Shown: positions 8,801 through 16,453 of the stretch, in pieces
Layout of the letters: every line of letters starts with the position of its first letter
Numbering within the stretch: position 1 is the first letter of the stretch
NCBI GenBank assembly: GCA_004297725.1
Contig: SCUS01000157.1
Coordinates: forward strand, 1-64,000
Direction of reading: 5' to 3'
DNA: 64,000 nucleotides
Origin: Myxococcaceae bacterium
GTDB taxonomy: Bacteria; Myxococcota_A; Polyangia; Polyangiales; Ga0077539
The notes under the pieces: generated by a model
What the model was told of the DNA's origin: nothing
Databases searched by the model: none
Seen by the model: the letters and a program-made list of their open reading frames with translations, nothing else
Made by a program: the position numbers and the translations under genes

Positions 8801-10293
8801 AAGATCACGCCGATCCACTTGATGGTGTCGGAGCGGTTGCCCTGCGTCGCGGCCTCGGCGCCGACGTAGTCGTAGTAGTCGAGCAGCAGCGAGAAGTTTC
8901 GCAGCGCCTCGGGGTAGCCGTTCTGCATGCGGAAGAACGCCCAGCCGACCTTGTAGAGCGCCTTCGACCAGAAGACGCCGTACTCCATCGCCGGATCGAA
9001 CTGCGCCCGGGCGGCGGCCGGCATCTGCGTGCCGGACTCCCCAGCGCCCTGGATCGCCGCCGCGGGCAGGCGATTGACCACCGGCGGTCGCGGCTTGAGG
9101 CTCGCCCTCATCGAGGCGCGATACGCGGCGATCGCGAGCGCGTTGCCCTCGTCGTCCCGCGCGCCGTCGAAGTGGTAGTCGCCGATGTAGTACCAGACCT
9201 CGCCCGCGTACCGGGACGGGAGGTTGTTGGGGCCGCGCATCGGCTCACAGGCCGCGTAGTCGTTGGGGATCGCGACCGTCTGGTTGGCCGCGAGCTCGGG
9301 CAGCGGCGGCAGGGCGACGGCGCCGTCGGTGCCCGGGGCGGCCGGAGCGACCGCCGGAGAGACCAGCTCGGGGGCGCGAGGCCTGAGCATGTCGAAGAGG
9401 TGCCCGCACACCACCGGCTGATCGCTCGGAACGAGCGGCGCCGCGAGGTCGAGGCCCTGCGACGGGTCGTAGTGGAAGCGCGACGGGCAGACCATGCCCT
9501 TGTAGGCGTTGATCGCCTCCTCCTCGCGCCCCATCTCCTTCAGCACCCAGCCGAGGAGGTAGTGCGTGGTGTCGCTCATCCGGAACCCGGAGAAGCGCGC
9601 GATCACGTGGCGGTAGAGCAGGATCGAGCAGCGGTAGTCGATCGGCGGGTCCTGCACCGTGTCGGTCGGCAGGCCCTGCGCGCGAAGCTCCTCGCGGCGG
9701 CGGTCGGCGACGTCCATCGCGGCGAGTCGCGCGTAGGCCGACTCGTCGTAGTAGAGCTCCGCCAGGCGGAACATCACGTCGGGCGTGCGCTCGGTGTCCT
9801 CGGGATAGGTCTCGAGGAAGCGCTCGAACACCTGGATCGCGTGACGCCGCGCCTCGCCCTCGGCGGCGCGCTCGGCCTGGATCTGTCGATCGAAGCCCGC
9901 GCGCAGCCGACCAAGCTGCCGGTCGTGCTCGCGGCTGAGCAGACCGTTGACGGAACTGCGGAACCCCTGGCCGCGCTGGAGGAAGCCGTCGACCTCCGCC
10001 TCGAGCAGCCTGAGCGCCTCGATCTGCTCGGCACTCGGCGCGGGACGGGGGGTGATGGACTGCGGCGGCGGGCCGCCCCCGAGCGTCGAGCCGACCGCCG
10101 GCTCAGCGGTCGTTCGCGGCGCGACCGAGGCGTCGTCCGAGGAGGTTCCGGACGTCATTGCAGACGCATCGGGAGAGGCCGTCGCGCCGGCATCCCCCGC
10201 GGAGGGGATGGGCTGTGCCTCGGAGCGAACGCGCCCGGCGAGCATCGCCACGAGCAGGAGAAGACCGATCCGCCATCGCATGGAAGCCCTCAT
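5836..10293 (-). CDS. gltD: GltD (AgmU)-like giant periplasmic TPR protein
   Basis: A 1485-residue secreted protein with a signal peptide (MRWRIGLLLLVAMLAG, cleavage near SEAQ), a Ser/Asp/Ala-rich linker, then TPR-like helical repeats across most of its length. There is a coiled-coil section rich in Arg, Gln and Ala near residues 1290-1400 before a short C-terminal domain. Order and size match GltD/AgmU of the Glt gliding machinery, a periplasmic protein in Myxococcus; this one is somewhat longer than the roughly 1200 residues I recall for that family. It overlaps gltC upstream and gltE downstream by 4 nt each. Inserts such as the segment around residues 240-330 (PPLPELAANQTVAIPNDY) look like family-specific loops. 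No enzymatic motif is seen. Confidence 0.7.
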   Translation of the reverse strand: MRASMRWRIGLLLLVAMLAGRVRSEAQPIPSAGDAGATASPDASAMTSGTSSDDASVAPRTTAEPAVGSTLGGGPPPQSITPRPAPSAEQIEALRLLEAEVDGFLQRGQGFRSSVNGLLSREHDRQLGRLRAGFDRQIQAERAAEGEARRHAIQVFERFLETYPEDTERTPDVMFRLAELYYDESAYARLAAMDVADRRREELRAQGLPTDTVQDPPIDYRCSILLYRHVIARFSGFRMSDTTHYLLGWVLKEMGREEEAINAYKGMVCPSRFHYDPSQGLDLAAPLVPSDQPVVCGHLFDMLRPRAPELVSPAVAPAAPGTDGAVALPPLPELAANQTVAIPNDYAACEPMRGPNNLPSRYAGEVWYYIGDYHFDGARDDEGNALAIAAYRASMRASLKPRPPVVNRLPAAAIQGAGESGTQMPAAARAQFDPAMEYGVFWSKALYKVGWAFFRMQNGYPEALRNFSLLLDYYDYVGAEAATQGNRSDTIKWIGVIFSESDWGSGPGDDVNRCQGLVDQVAQPPADAARPFDCAGILRMTSPADPAQIAAAREGQAAQRAVPVPGRPTYIPQDRPWTPEAYLELANDYFQQTKYYEAITLYRLFLALYPLHERAPRVAESIAISYERQRRFDQAIDARGGLGRYTEGSAWWNANNNHPDAQRYADTVARNSLHDTALQHHQAAGQLRQRGRELAVAATRQTGAEQAQSQADALDRLRQADVEYQAAVRAYTQFVENYPNDEAAYEFRYNRADALFWSRNYQEASRAYSDVRESNENDQFLVASAYMAVKSQEAFIRLQAQRRAFDPCLALRAGIPATELTDEGGSRLLTDEQVTTCTAPPATGTTVNELNIPEPVASLMAVRIAYSNRVPVNLDTASALADVVTVDAEHPENNPPFRPKFAYLNARTLLRYGHAREAEALYRQILQAYCSDATVAGASFDDLNNLYVLQGRQDELETLAREQQERRCEGVGGTGGARLEAILTDARFRHAMDLFRQAERATPSEAGALYERAAHEMEEAVSSNRNHPQAALATYYVALSYERTGRFDTATQTYQRITRDFNSTQDTAGHELTGEALTQRVNILEVSNFRAAVNLERIFDFDSSIRYYNNVVSDNRFANAADHASHVHDSLASIALINTNLGRWDAARAAWIAFAPRAEAGRERAEAEFRAAEMPFKASNWAVALTSLQDYLRRTPTSADTAQFRVRAQYDIALTHRSLGNDRNYRAALREVVTVFRSSGQQPGSPAAAWAAEALFRDLDDQVNQFTQVQFQRGDAAALRQQIDRFKEQLRTIDASAREVVSLRGGEYSIGALTRQGEAHEYLATQEARVATLLVASRDEERRLAAARAQLDRAQAAAERLPEDNARRQEILDQVQAGRDRIDQQEQERQATVQASFDAEAEAERKLAIINYGTAVYTSRNQNIPTPYAARALEHMRLDENRPLVDSALTQQRVFEYRSGMFDGEAPGATVTQSTPLAGPGLVSE

Positions 10294-12761
10294 TGACCCG
10301 GCCCCTGGGTCGCGCCCTGAGGCGTGGTCGGAGGCGGGGTGACACCCGGCGTCGGCGCCGGGGCTGGAGTCGGCGCGGGGGTCTGCCCCGGCGCGGGAGT
10401 GGCCGCGGTTGCGGCGTCGGGATTGGCCTGGCGGGGGCCGCTGAGCTGCTGGGCGTCGGCCGCGGAGGCGCCCTCGACCACCTCGCTGAACTCGTCGTTG
10501 AGCGCCGAGATCTCCCGGTTCTGCTCCTCCGCGAGGAGGCGGGCGCGGTTGTTGTGCTCCTCGCGCTCCTCCCAGGCGACGTCGACGAGGCCGAGGTCGG
10601 CGCGCATCACGATCTGGTAGAACTGCAACCGCACCTGACGGAACTGCTGCTGGATCAGGTTGCCCACCACGTCCTCGGCCTCGCGCTCGAGGGCCCCGAG
10701 GCGCTCGCGGAAGCCCGCGACCCTGGACTCCTCCTCGCGCACCTGGTTGGTGATCACGAGCACGCGCTGATCGACCAGCGTGTTGATGCGGCCGTCGGCC
10801 TCCTCGATACCCTGGTCGAGCCGATCGAGCCGGGCCAGCAGGCCCTCCGCTTCGGCCGGCAGCCGACCGGCGGCACGCAGCGCCGCCACCTCGCGCGCCA
10901 CGAGGTCACGCACCTGCGCCCGCACCTCCACGTCGTGCGCGTAGCGGGGATCGCCGGGACCGATCTGCGAGCGCGCCGCGCTGATCATCCGTCGGATGTT
11001 GGTGACCCGGTCGCGGTACTGCTGCAGCGCGGCCCTCTGCTGGGAGAGCTCGGTCTGCAGCGTCGTGCGATCGAGCGTCGCGCTCTGGTGTGACGGGTCG
11101 GCCAGGTAGCGCTCGATCGCGACGACCATGGCCTCGAGCCCGTCGACGCGCTGCTGGTTGCGCTGGAGCGTCTGCGACAGGGTCTGGAGCTCGTTGTCGG
11201 CCTGGCGATCGCGGCGGCGGAGCCCGTCGTCGTCGGTCGGGAGGCGGCCGATCTGTGCCGCGAGGGCGCGCCGCTGGCTGATGATCCCCTGGAGGTCGAC
11301 GTTGCTCGCGTCGGCGCCCCGGTCCATCGCGAGGGCGACGGTCTCGCGGAGCTGCGACGAGCGGTTGAGCACCTGCCAGACGCGCTGACGCGCGCGGCCA
11401 AGGTCCTGGAACACGTGAGAGCGCGAGGGCGCGTTGAGGGCGGCGTTGAGCCGGTCGATGAGGTCGGTCGCCTCGCGCACATAGGTGCGGCAGGTGTTGA
11501 GGTCGGAGATGACCCGCATGCTGTTGTCGAGCCCGCCCTCCTGACGGACCCAGGCGAGCGCCTGCGCCGGGAGGAAGCTGCTCGCGTCGAACACCTGGAG
11601 GTTGGAGCGGATGAGCTCGCGGAAATACAGCTCCGGGTTCGCGCGGTCGGTGGCCTGGGTGATCTGCTGGTAGATCGGGCCGAACTGGTCGCGCACCTCC
11701 TGGAACACCTGCTGGGCGCGCTGGAAGCGACCGGTGCGGAGCAGCAGGTTGCCCCAGAGCAGCTTGCCCTCGGGGATGAGCGGCGAGTCTGGCGCGGAGA
11801 TCGCCAGGATCTCCAGCGCGCGCTCGGCGCGGATCGCGTCGCCCAGCTTGATGTACGCCCAGGCCTGCTCGAAGAGAGCGCGATCGAAGTAGGAGGAGTT
11901 GCGCCCGATGCGCTGGTAGCTCTCGATGGCCGCGTCGAAGCTCTCGCGCTCCACCTGGAGACGCCCGACGGCGAGGATCGAGAGGTCGATCACGCGCTGC
12001 TGATCGGGGCCGTCGGCCTCGAGCTGGCTCACGCGCTGGAAGGCCTCGATCGCCGCCGGGTACTCCTGGCGCACGGTGAGGATCGCGCCCAGGAAGTAGC
12101 GGGCTTGGGGGTAGAGCGGGGCCGTCGCGGGGATCGCCTCGAAGGCCTGCCGTGCTCCGTCGAGGTCGGGGGTGCCGCGAAGGAAGAGGAACTTCCCGCG
12201 GGTGTACGTGGTCTGGGCCTCGATCTCCGAGGGCGGGATCTGGCCGAGGCGGCGGAAGTACTCCTCGACGCGGCGGCTGCTCTCCTCATCGTTGGCGCCG
12301 AGCGCGATCTCGATCTCGATGAGGCGACCCAGCGCCCGCTGGACGAAGGGGCGGAACACCGGCTCGTTCGCGTGGTCGAGCACCTGGCGGAAGCGGGTGC
12401 GCGCGCCGTAGCGATCGCCGGCCTGGAAGAGCGCATCGCCGAGCAGGTAGAGCCCCTGGGGGAAGGCCGGGGTATTGGCGTAGTTCTCCACGATGTCGGT
12501 GAAGAGCACCGCCGAGCGCGCGTAGTCGCGCAGCCGATAGAGCAGCTCGGCGTCGGCGAAGCGCTCCTGGTAGTTGGGCCCCTGACGGGCGGCGCCGCTC
12601 GCCGCGCTCGTCGCGAGCTGGCCGATCTGCGCGGTCTGCCCCTCCAACACCGTGAGCTGCGAGCCGACGTCCCCGAGGTCCTGAGACCGCGCGACGGACG
12701 GAGCGATGAGCGCCGCCAGCACCGCGGACAGAGCCCACCCACGAATCCCCCGGCGCTTCAT
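10290..12761 (-). CDS. gltC: GltC-like periplasmic TPR/coiled-coil protein
   Basis: An 823-residue secreted protein: signal peptide (MKRRGIRGWALSAVLAALIA, cleavage near RSQ), a TPR-type solenoid over about residues 60-400, and a long helical coiled-coil region over about 440-740. A characteristic motif DLGLVDVAWEEREEHNNR near the end of the coiled coil is shared with Myxococcus GltC. The Pro/Ala/Thr C-terminal tail is low complexity. GltC is a periplasmic/outer-membrane-side component of the Glt complex. Starts and stops overlap its neighbours by exactly 4 nt. In M. xanthus gltC sits in a different cluster from gltD-G, so their direct contiguity here is a notable arrangement. Confidence 0.7.
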   Translation of the reverse strand: MKRRGIRGWALSAVLAALIAPSVARSQDLGDVGSQLTVLEGQTAQIGQLATSAASGAARQGPNYQERFADAELLYRLRDYARSAVLFTDIVENYANTPAFPQGLYLLGDALFQAGDRYGARTRFRQVLDHANEPVFRPFVQRALGRLIEIEIALGANDEESSRRVEEYFRRLGQIPPSEIEAQTTYTRGKFLFLRGTPDLDGARQAFEAIPATAPLYPQARYFLGAILTVRQEYPAAIEAFQRVSQLEADGPDQQRVIDLSILAVGRLQVERESFDAAIESYQRIGRNSSYFDRALFEQAWAYIKLGDAIRAERALEILAISAPDSPLIPEGKLLWGNLLLRTGRFQRAQQVFQEVRDQFGPIYQQITQATDRANPELYFRELIRSNLQVFDASSFLPAQALAWVRQEGGLDNSMRVISDLNTCRTYVREATDLIDRLNAALNAPSRSHVFQDLGRARQRVWQVLNRSSQLRETVALAMDRGADASNVDLQGIISQRRALAAQIGRLPTDDDGLRRRDRQADNELQTLSQTLQRNQQRVDGLEAMVVAIERYLADPSHQSATLDRTTLQTELSQQRAALQQYRDRVTNIRRMISAARSQIGPGDPRYAHDVEVRAQVRDLVAREVAALRAAGRLPAEAEGLLARLDRLDQGIEEADGRINTLVDQRVLVITNQVREEESRVAGFRERLGALEREAEDVVGNLIQQQFRQVRLQFYQIVMRADLGLVDVAWEEREEHNNRARLLAEEQNREISALNDEFSEVVEGASAADAQQLSGPRQANPDAATAATPAPGQTPAPTPAPAPTPGVTPPPTTPQGATQGPGQ

Positions 12762-13552
12762 CGGGTCCCGTTCCCGCCCGTCGGTGCCGCCGGCGCCGGC
12801 GTCGTCTCGGCGCCCTCGGCGGCTTCACGCAGCGAGATCACGCGCTGGACGTACCGCACGGCGGGGCGGCTCTCGGGGGACTCCAGGGGCCCGCCCTTCT
12901 CGAAGCCGACCACGCGGATCTGGATCGCCTTGCCCTCGGGGACCGAGAAGCTCTGCGTCGAGCGCACCGAGAAGCGATACCCGCGCATGTAAGGCAGGCC
13001 CGCGCCGATGTACGTGAGGTTCACGCCGAGGCTGTGATCGCCGGAGCCGATCTGGCCGTTGTAGACCTGGAACTCCCGGCGGTCGGCCAGGGCCCCGGAC
13101 TCGTCTTCACGGTTGAAGATCGGCGCGCCGTCGAGCGAGTACACGACCGTCGCCAGACGGTACGAACCGCCCATCTCGTTCTGGTGGACGATCTGCGCGC
13201 GCGAGCCTCCGACGGCGTTCTGCAGCACCGACTCGGCCAGCAGCGACAGGCGCGCCTTCGAGCGGAAGATCTCCTCCTTGAGCTCGTTGATGCGCTGCTC
13301 GAGGTTACGGAGGCGCACGACGTACTGCTCTCCCGTGACCGCGCCCGCGTCGTCGCCGACCGGAGCCGCCACGCCGCCGTCCACAGCGAGCACCGCCGGC
13401 GCAGGCGCCGCGGTCGTGGTCGGAGCCGCGCCGACACCGCCGTCGCCCAGCTGCTGCGCCAGGGCCACACCGCCCGGCGCCATCGCCACGAGCACCATTA
13501 CCGTCGCCGTAATCCGCCGCATGCCGTCTCGCCTCTTCACTGACTGCCTCAT
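12758..13552 (-). CDS. Periplasmic coiled-coil/beta-sandwich protein, glt operon (paralogue 2)
   Basis: A 264-residue secreted protein: signal sequence near residues 11-33, an Ala/Val/Asp linker, a short coiled coil (EQYVVRLRNLEQRINELKEE), then a beta-rich domain of about 150 residues containing SKARLSLLAESVLQN and the pattern HQNEMGGSYRLATVVYSLDG. It is clearly related to the next gene upstream (13549-14334), sharing HQN-MG--YRL, F-VYNGQI/F-VFDGRI and FSVPEG blocks. Position just upstream of gltC resembles that of gltA/gltB in Myxococcus, but the sequence does not read as an outer-membrane barrel, so I give no gene name. Overlaps both neighbours by 4 nt. Confidence 0.75.
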   Translation of the reverse strand: MRQSVKRRDGMRRITATVMVLVAMAPGGVALAQQLGDGGVGAAPTTTAAPAPAVLAVDGGVAAPVGDDAGAVTGEQYVVRLRNLEQRINELKEEIFRSKARLSLLAESVLQNAVGGSRAQIVHQNEMGGSYRLATVVYSLDGAPIFNREDESGALADRREFQVYNGQIGSGDHSLGVNLTYIGAGLPYMRGYRFSVRSTQSFSVPEGKAIQIRVVGFEKGGPLESPESRPAVRYVQRVISLREAAEGAETTPAPAAPTGGNGTR

Positions 13553-14334
13553 CGCGCCGCCGGCGCCGCCGCCGCTCCGCCCACCGAGGCGTTCGACAAC
13601 GCCGTCGCCTCGGGGATTGTCATCACCTGCTGCGTGTATCGGATCGCAGGCCGCTCTTCGACAGCGGTCGTCGCGCCGCCACGCTCGTAGCCGACCACCG
13701 TCAGCCGGAGCGCCCGCCCCTCCGGCACGCTGAAGGCCTGCACCGACCGCGCGCGGAAGGTGTAGCCCCGGATGTACGAGAAGATCCCGAAGCCGTTGCC
13801 CTGGTACTCCAGGCTCACCGTGAGCGAGTGCTCGCCCGAGGTGATGCGCCCGTCGAAGACCGGGAAGGTACGCTGCTCGGCGAGCGAGCCGCTCTCGTCG
13901 GTGCGCGTGCCGATGGTCGCTCCGTCGAGGCTGTACGTCGCGCGCACCAGCCGGAACGTCGAGCCCATATCGTTCTGGTGCTCGATGATGAGCTGCGCTC
14001 CGCCGCCGCCCACCTGGCTCAGCACCGTCGCGGTGAGCTGCTGGAGCCGAGTGTGCGCGGCCGTCAGGTCGTTGGAGAGCGAGGTCATCTCACCGTCGAT
14101 CTCGCGCAGCGCCACCGAGCGTCCGGTCACCGGCGCGGGCGCCGCCAGAGCCGCGAGCGGCGCTGCGGTCGGCGTGGTCGCGACCGGCGTAGTCGCGGCC
14201 GGCGCGGGCATCACCAGGGGCGCCGCTGCTGCAGGGGTCGGGACAGGGGCAGGCGGAGTAGAAGGGGCGGGTTGTGCGGCGAGGGTCGCCGGCGCCACGA
14301 AAATCACCGCTGAAATGAACCATCGAGGCAGCAT
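13549..14334 (-). CDS. Periplasmic coiled-coil/beta-sandwich protein, glt operon (paralogue 1)
   Basis: First gene of the operon. A signal peptide (MLPRWFISAVIFVAPATLAAQ) is followed by a Pro/Ala/Thr linker of about 70 residues, a short helix (LREIDGEMTSLSNDLTAAHT) and the same beta-rich domain as its downstream paralogue. I use the ATG at 14334; a GTG at 14367 would add 11 basic residues. A duplicated pair of soluble periplasmic proteins leading a TPR-rich operon suggests a scaffold or adaptor role, possibly heteromeric. That is inference; no catalytic residues are visible. Ala/Pro linkers often cause such proteins to be misnamed dihydrolipoamide acetyltransferase. Confidence 0.75.
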   Translation of the reverse strand: MLPRWFISAVIFVAPATLAAQPAPSTPPAPVPTPAAAAPLVMPAPAATTPVATTPTAAPLAALAAPAPVTGRSVALREIDGEMTSLSNDLTAAHTRLQQLTATVLSQVGGGGAQLIIEHQNDMGSTFRLVRATYSLDGATIGTRTDESGSLAEQRTFPVFDGRITSGEHSLTVSLEYQGNGFGIFSYIRGYTFRARSVQAFSVPEGRALRLTVVGYERGGATTAVEERPAIRYTQQVMTIPEATALSNASVGGAAAAPAAR

Positions 14335-14628
14335 CCGCCGTTGCACGCGCACCCTCCGTCTCGCCACGTTGTCGGGCAGTACCGCCTGAATCGCAGCCGG
14401 TGGTTTACCCCAGGGCGCTCCCGAGGGTCAACGCGCACCGTAGGCCCGCGCCCCCCTCATTTGCAGGGCGCACGCGGCGATGGACCGCGCGGCTCGAACT
14501 GGCCTAGGATGCCAGCCCATCAGAGCGCGGGCGGATTGTCCCGCGAGGGTCGCCGCTGCAGGGCGAGAGATCCTCTGCGGTGGTCGTGCGTCCAAGGTAC
14601 TCGTAAGCAACGACCTCCAAGATCCCAA
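14335..14628. promoter_or_regulatory. Divergent intergenic region between glt operon and sigma gene
   Basis: About 290 nt separate the first glt gene (minus) from the ECF sigma gene (plus). Promoters for both must lie here. No convincing -35/-10 pair, ECF-type GGAAC motif or palindrome is visible by eye, so none is placed. Confidence 0.4.
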
Positions 14629-14640
14629 GTGTCTGGCACA

Positions 14641-15249
14641 GTGAACGCCGATCGGCTGGCTACGCTCAGCGATGAACTGCTGCTCGATCGCTTTCGGGAG
14701 GGAGAGGCGCGTGCTTTCGAGGAGCTCATGCGCAGACACCGCACGCCCATCTTCCATTTCATCTTGCGCTCGGTGAAGAACCCCGCGACCGCCGACGAGA
14801 TCCTGCAGGACGCCTGGCTCCGGATGATCCAGGGCGCGAGGGAGTTTCAGCGGGCGTCGCGCTTCACCACCTGGGCCTATACCGTGGCGCGCAACCTCTG
14901 CATCGACCACGCGCGCAAGGCGGTGCACCGTCGTCACCCCTCGCTCGACCAGCCCCGCGAGGAGGAGGGAGCGACGCTCGGCGACTCCATCGCGGCCAAC
15001 GACGCGGGCGCCGACCGCAACGCCATCGGCCATCAGCTTCAGCGCAGCCTGGTCGTGGCGATCGAGTCGCTGCCCAACGACCAGCGCGAGGTCTTCGTGA
15101 TGCGCGAGTACTCCAACCTCTCGTTCAAGGAGATCGCCGACGTGGTCGGCGCGCCAGAGAACACCGTGAAGTCCCGGATGCGCTACGCTCTCGAGCGGCT
15201 GCAGTCCTCCCTCGTCGAGTACGAGGACTACGCCCGCACCCTCGGGTGA
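14641..15249 (+). CDS. ECF RNA polymerase sigma factor (RpoE-like)
   Basis: A 202-residue sigma factor with region 2 (FEELMRRHRTPIFHFILR, then ADEILQDAWLRM and FTTWAYTVARNLCIDHAR) and region 4 (LPNDQREVFVMREYSNLSFK, EIADVVGAPENTVKSRMRYA). It starts at GTG 14641 or the in-frame GTG 14629; neither has a strong Shine-Dalgarno sequence. The next gene, 4 nt downstream, encodes a zinc-finger anti-sigma factor, so this is a two-gene surface-signalling module. It is divergent from the glt operon, making that operon a candidate target, but no shared promoter motif could be shown. Confidence 0.92.
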   Translation: MNADRLATLSDELLLDRFREGEARAFEELMRRHRTPIFHFILRSVKNPATADEILQDAWLRMIQGAREFQRASRFTTWAYTVARNLCIDHARKAVHRRHPSLDQPREEEGATLGDSIAANDAGADRNAIGHQLQRSLVVAIESLPNDQREVFVMREYSNLSFKEIADVVGAPENTVKSRMRYALERLQSSLVEYEDYARTLG

Positions 15250-15253
15250 CGCC

Positions 15254-16453
15254 ATGGATTGCGAGACCTGTAACGACCTCCTGCTGGACCTTCACTACGA
15301 CGAGCTCGACGCGGCTCGCGCCGCGGAGGTGCGCGCCCACCTCGCCGGATGCGACGACTGCCGGGCGGCGAGCGAGCGCCTGGGCCGCACCCGGGCCCTC
15401 GCGGCGAAGCTCAGCCTCCCCGACGCCCCGACGCACTCCGCCCCGGTGATGGCGGCCCTGGCCTCGACCTCCCAGGTCGCCACGGCGGTCTCTGGCAGGG
15501 TGTCGGCCGTCATTCCGATCGAGCGGGCCCGCGAGGTCAAGGCCGCCGGCTGGCTCCAGCGGGTCGGCGAACTGGCGATGCGTCGACAGGTCGCCATGGT
15601 GGCCATCTCGCTGCTGATGGTGGGCCTCGGGCTGCGGTACCTGCCGTTCCGCTCTCCGACGCAGTCGGTGACCACGGAGATGTCCCAGCCGGAGGTCATC
15701 CCGGCGACCGAGCTCACCCCGCCTCCCGCACCCTCCGCGACGCCGCCGCCTGCGCAGAGCACGGCGCCCTCGATGCGAGCGCGTGCACCGCTGGCCCGAG
15801 CCCCCGCCTCGTCCGATGGCCGCGCAGCGAGCCGGGCACCGCTCGCCGACGGGCTGCGTGGCGTCGCGGCCGGTACCGGCGCCGGTGACCTCGCGGGCCC
15901 TCGAGCCGGGCGCGCCGCCGCCATGGACAATGCCGATCTCGGGAGGTCGCGCGAGGCCGAGATCGTGGAGGCTCCCGCACCCGTGGCCGCCGCTCAGGCC
16001 CCCTCCTACAACGGGATCGCGCAGATTCCGGCGGACGAGGAGCGGCAGCTCCAGCAGGCGATGCCGCCGGCGCCAGCACCGACGACATGGTCCGCTGCGC
16101 GCAACAGCGCGGAGAGCGCGTCGTCCCGCGGCGACCTCGCGGCCACCATCGCGAGCTACCAGCGGGCGCTCGCGCTCGATCCGCCGCCGGCGGAGCGCCA
16201 CGCCATCGCGCTGTCGCTGCACCGCGCGCTCATCAGCGCGGGCCGCGCCGACGAGGCCAATCGCGTCCGGGCGCAGTACCTGACCCAGGCGGCCGACCCC
16301 TCGGCGCTCGCCGGGCAGGTACCGACGTCCGTGCCTCGCACGCAGACCTCCGCGGGCTCGGTGCAGCCCTCGGCTCCCCGCCCGGCCTCCACCCGTCCCG
16401 CGCGGCGCTCGAACTCCAACGTCAACAGCGACTTCAACCAGTCGGCCTACTGA
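15254..16453 (+). CDS. Membrane anti-sigma factor with zinc-finger (ZAS) domain and TPR-like periplasmic region
   Basis: A 399-residue single-pass membrane protein. The N-terminal anti-sigma domain carries the H-x3-C-x2-C zinc motif (HLAGCDDC, residues 29-36) plus Cys3/Cys6. One membrane helix spans about residues 112-128. The periplasmic part has a long Pro/Ala linker and, at about residues 285-340, a TPR-like pair (RGDLAATIASYQRALALDPP), ending in an Asn/Ser tail. It should hold the adjacent ECF sigma factor until an envelope signal releases it. Its stop codon overlaps the stop of the convergent BNR-protein gene by 7 nt. Confidence 0.88.
   Translation: MDCETCNDLLLDLHYDELDAARAAEVRAHLAGCDDCRAASERLGRTRALAAKLSLPDAPTHSAPVMAALASTSQVATAVSGRVSAVIPIERAREVKAAGWLQRVGELAMRRQVAMVAISLLMVGLGLRYLPFRSPTQSVTTEMSQPEVIPATELTPPPAPSATPPPAQSTAPSMRARAPLARAPASSDGRAASRAPLADGLRGVAAGTGAGDLAGPRAGRAAAMDNADLGRSREAEIVEAPAPVAAAQAPSYNGIAQIPADEERQLQQAMPPAPAPTTWSAARNSAESASSRGDLAATIASYQRALALDPPPAERHAIALSLHRALISAGRADEANRVRAQYLTQAADPSALAGQVPTSVPRTQTSAGSVQPSAPRPASTRPARRSNSNVNSDFNQSAY

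Noticed and set aside
8251..10296. Long plus-strand frame (about 680 codons) opposite gltD
   Set aside because: It is Arg/Val/Asp/Gly-rich antisense with no domains, while the minus strand has a coherent TPR protein. High GC makes long antisense frames common.
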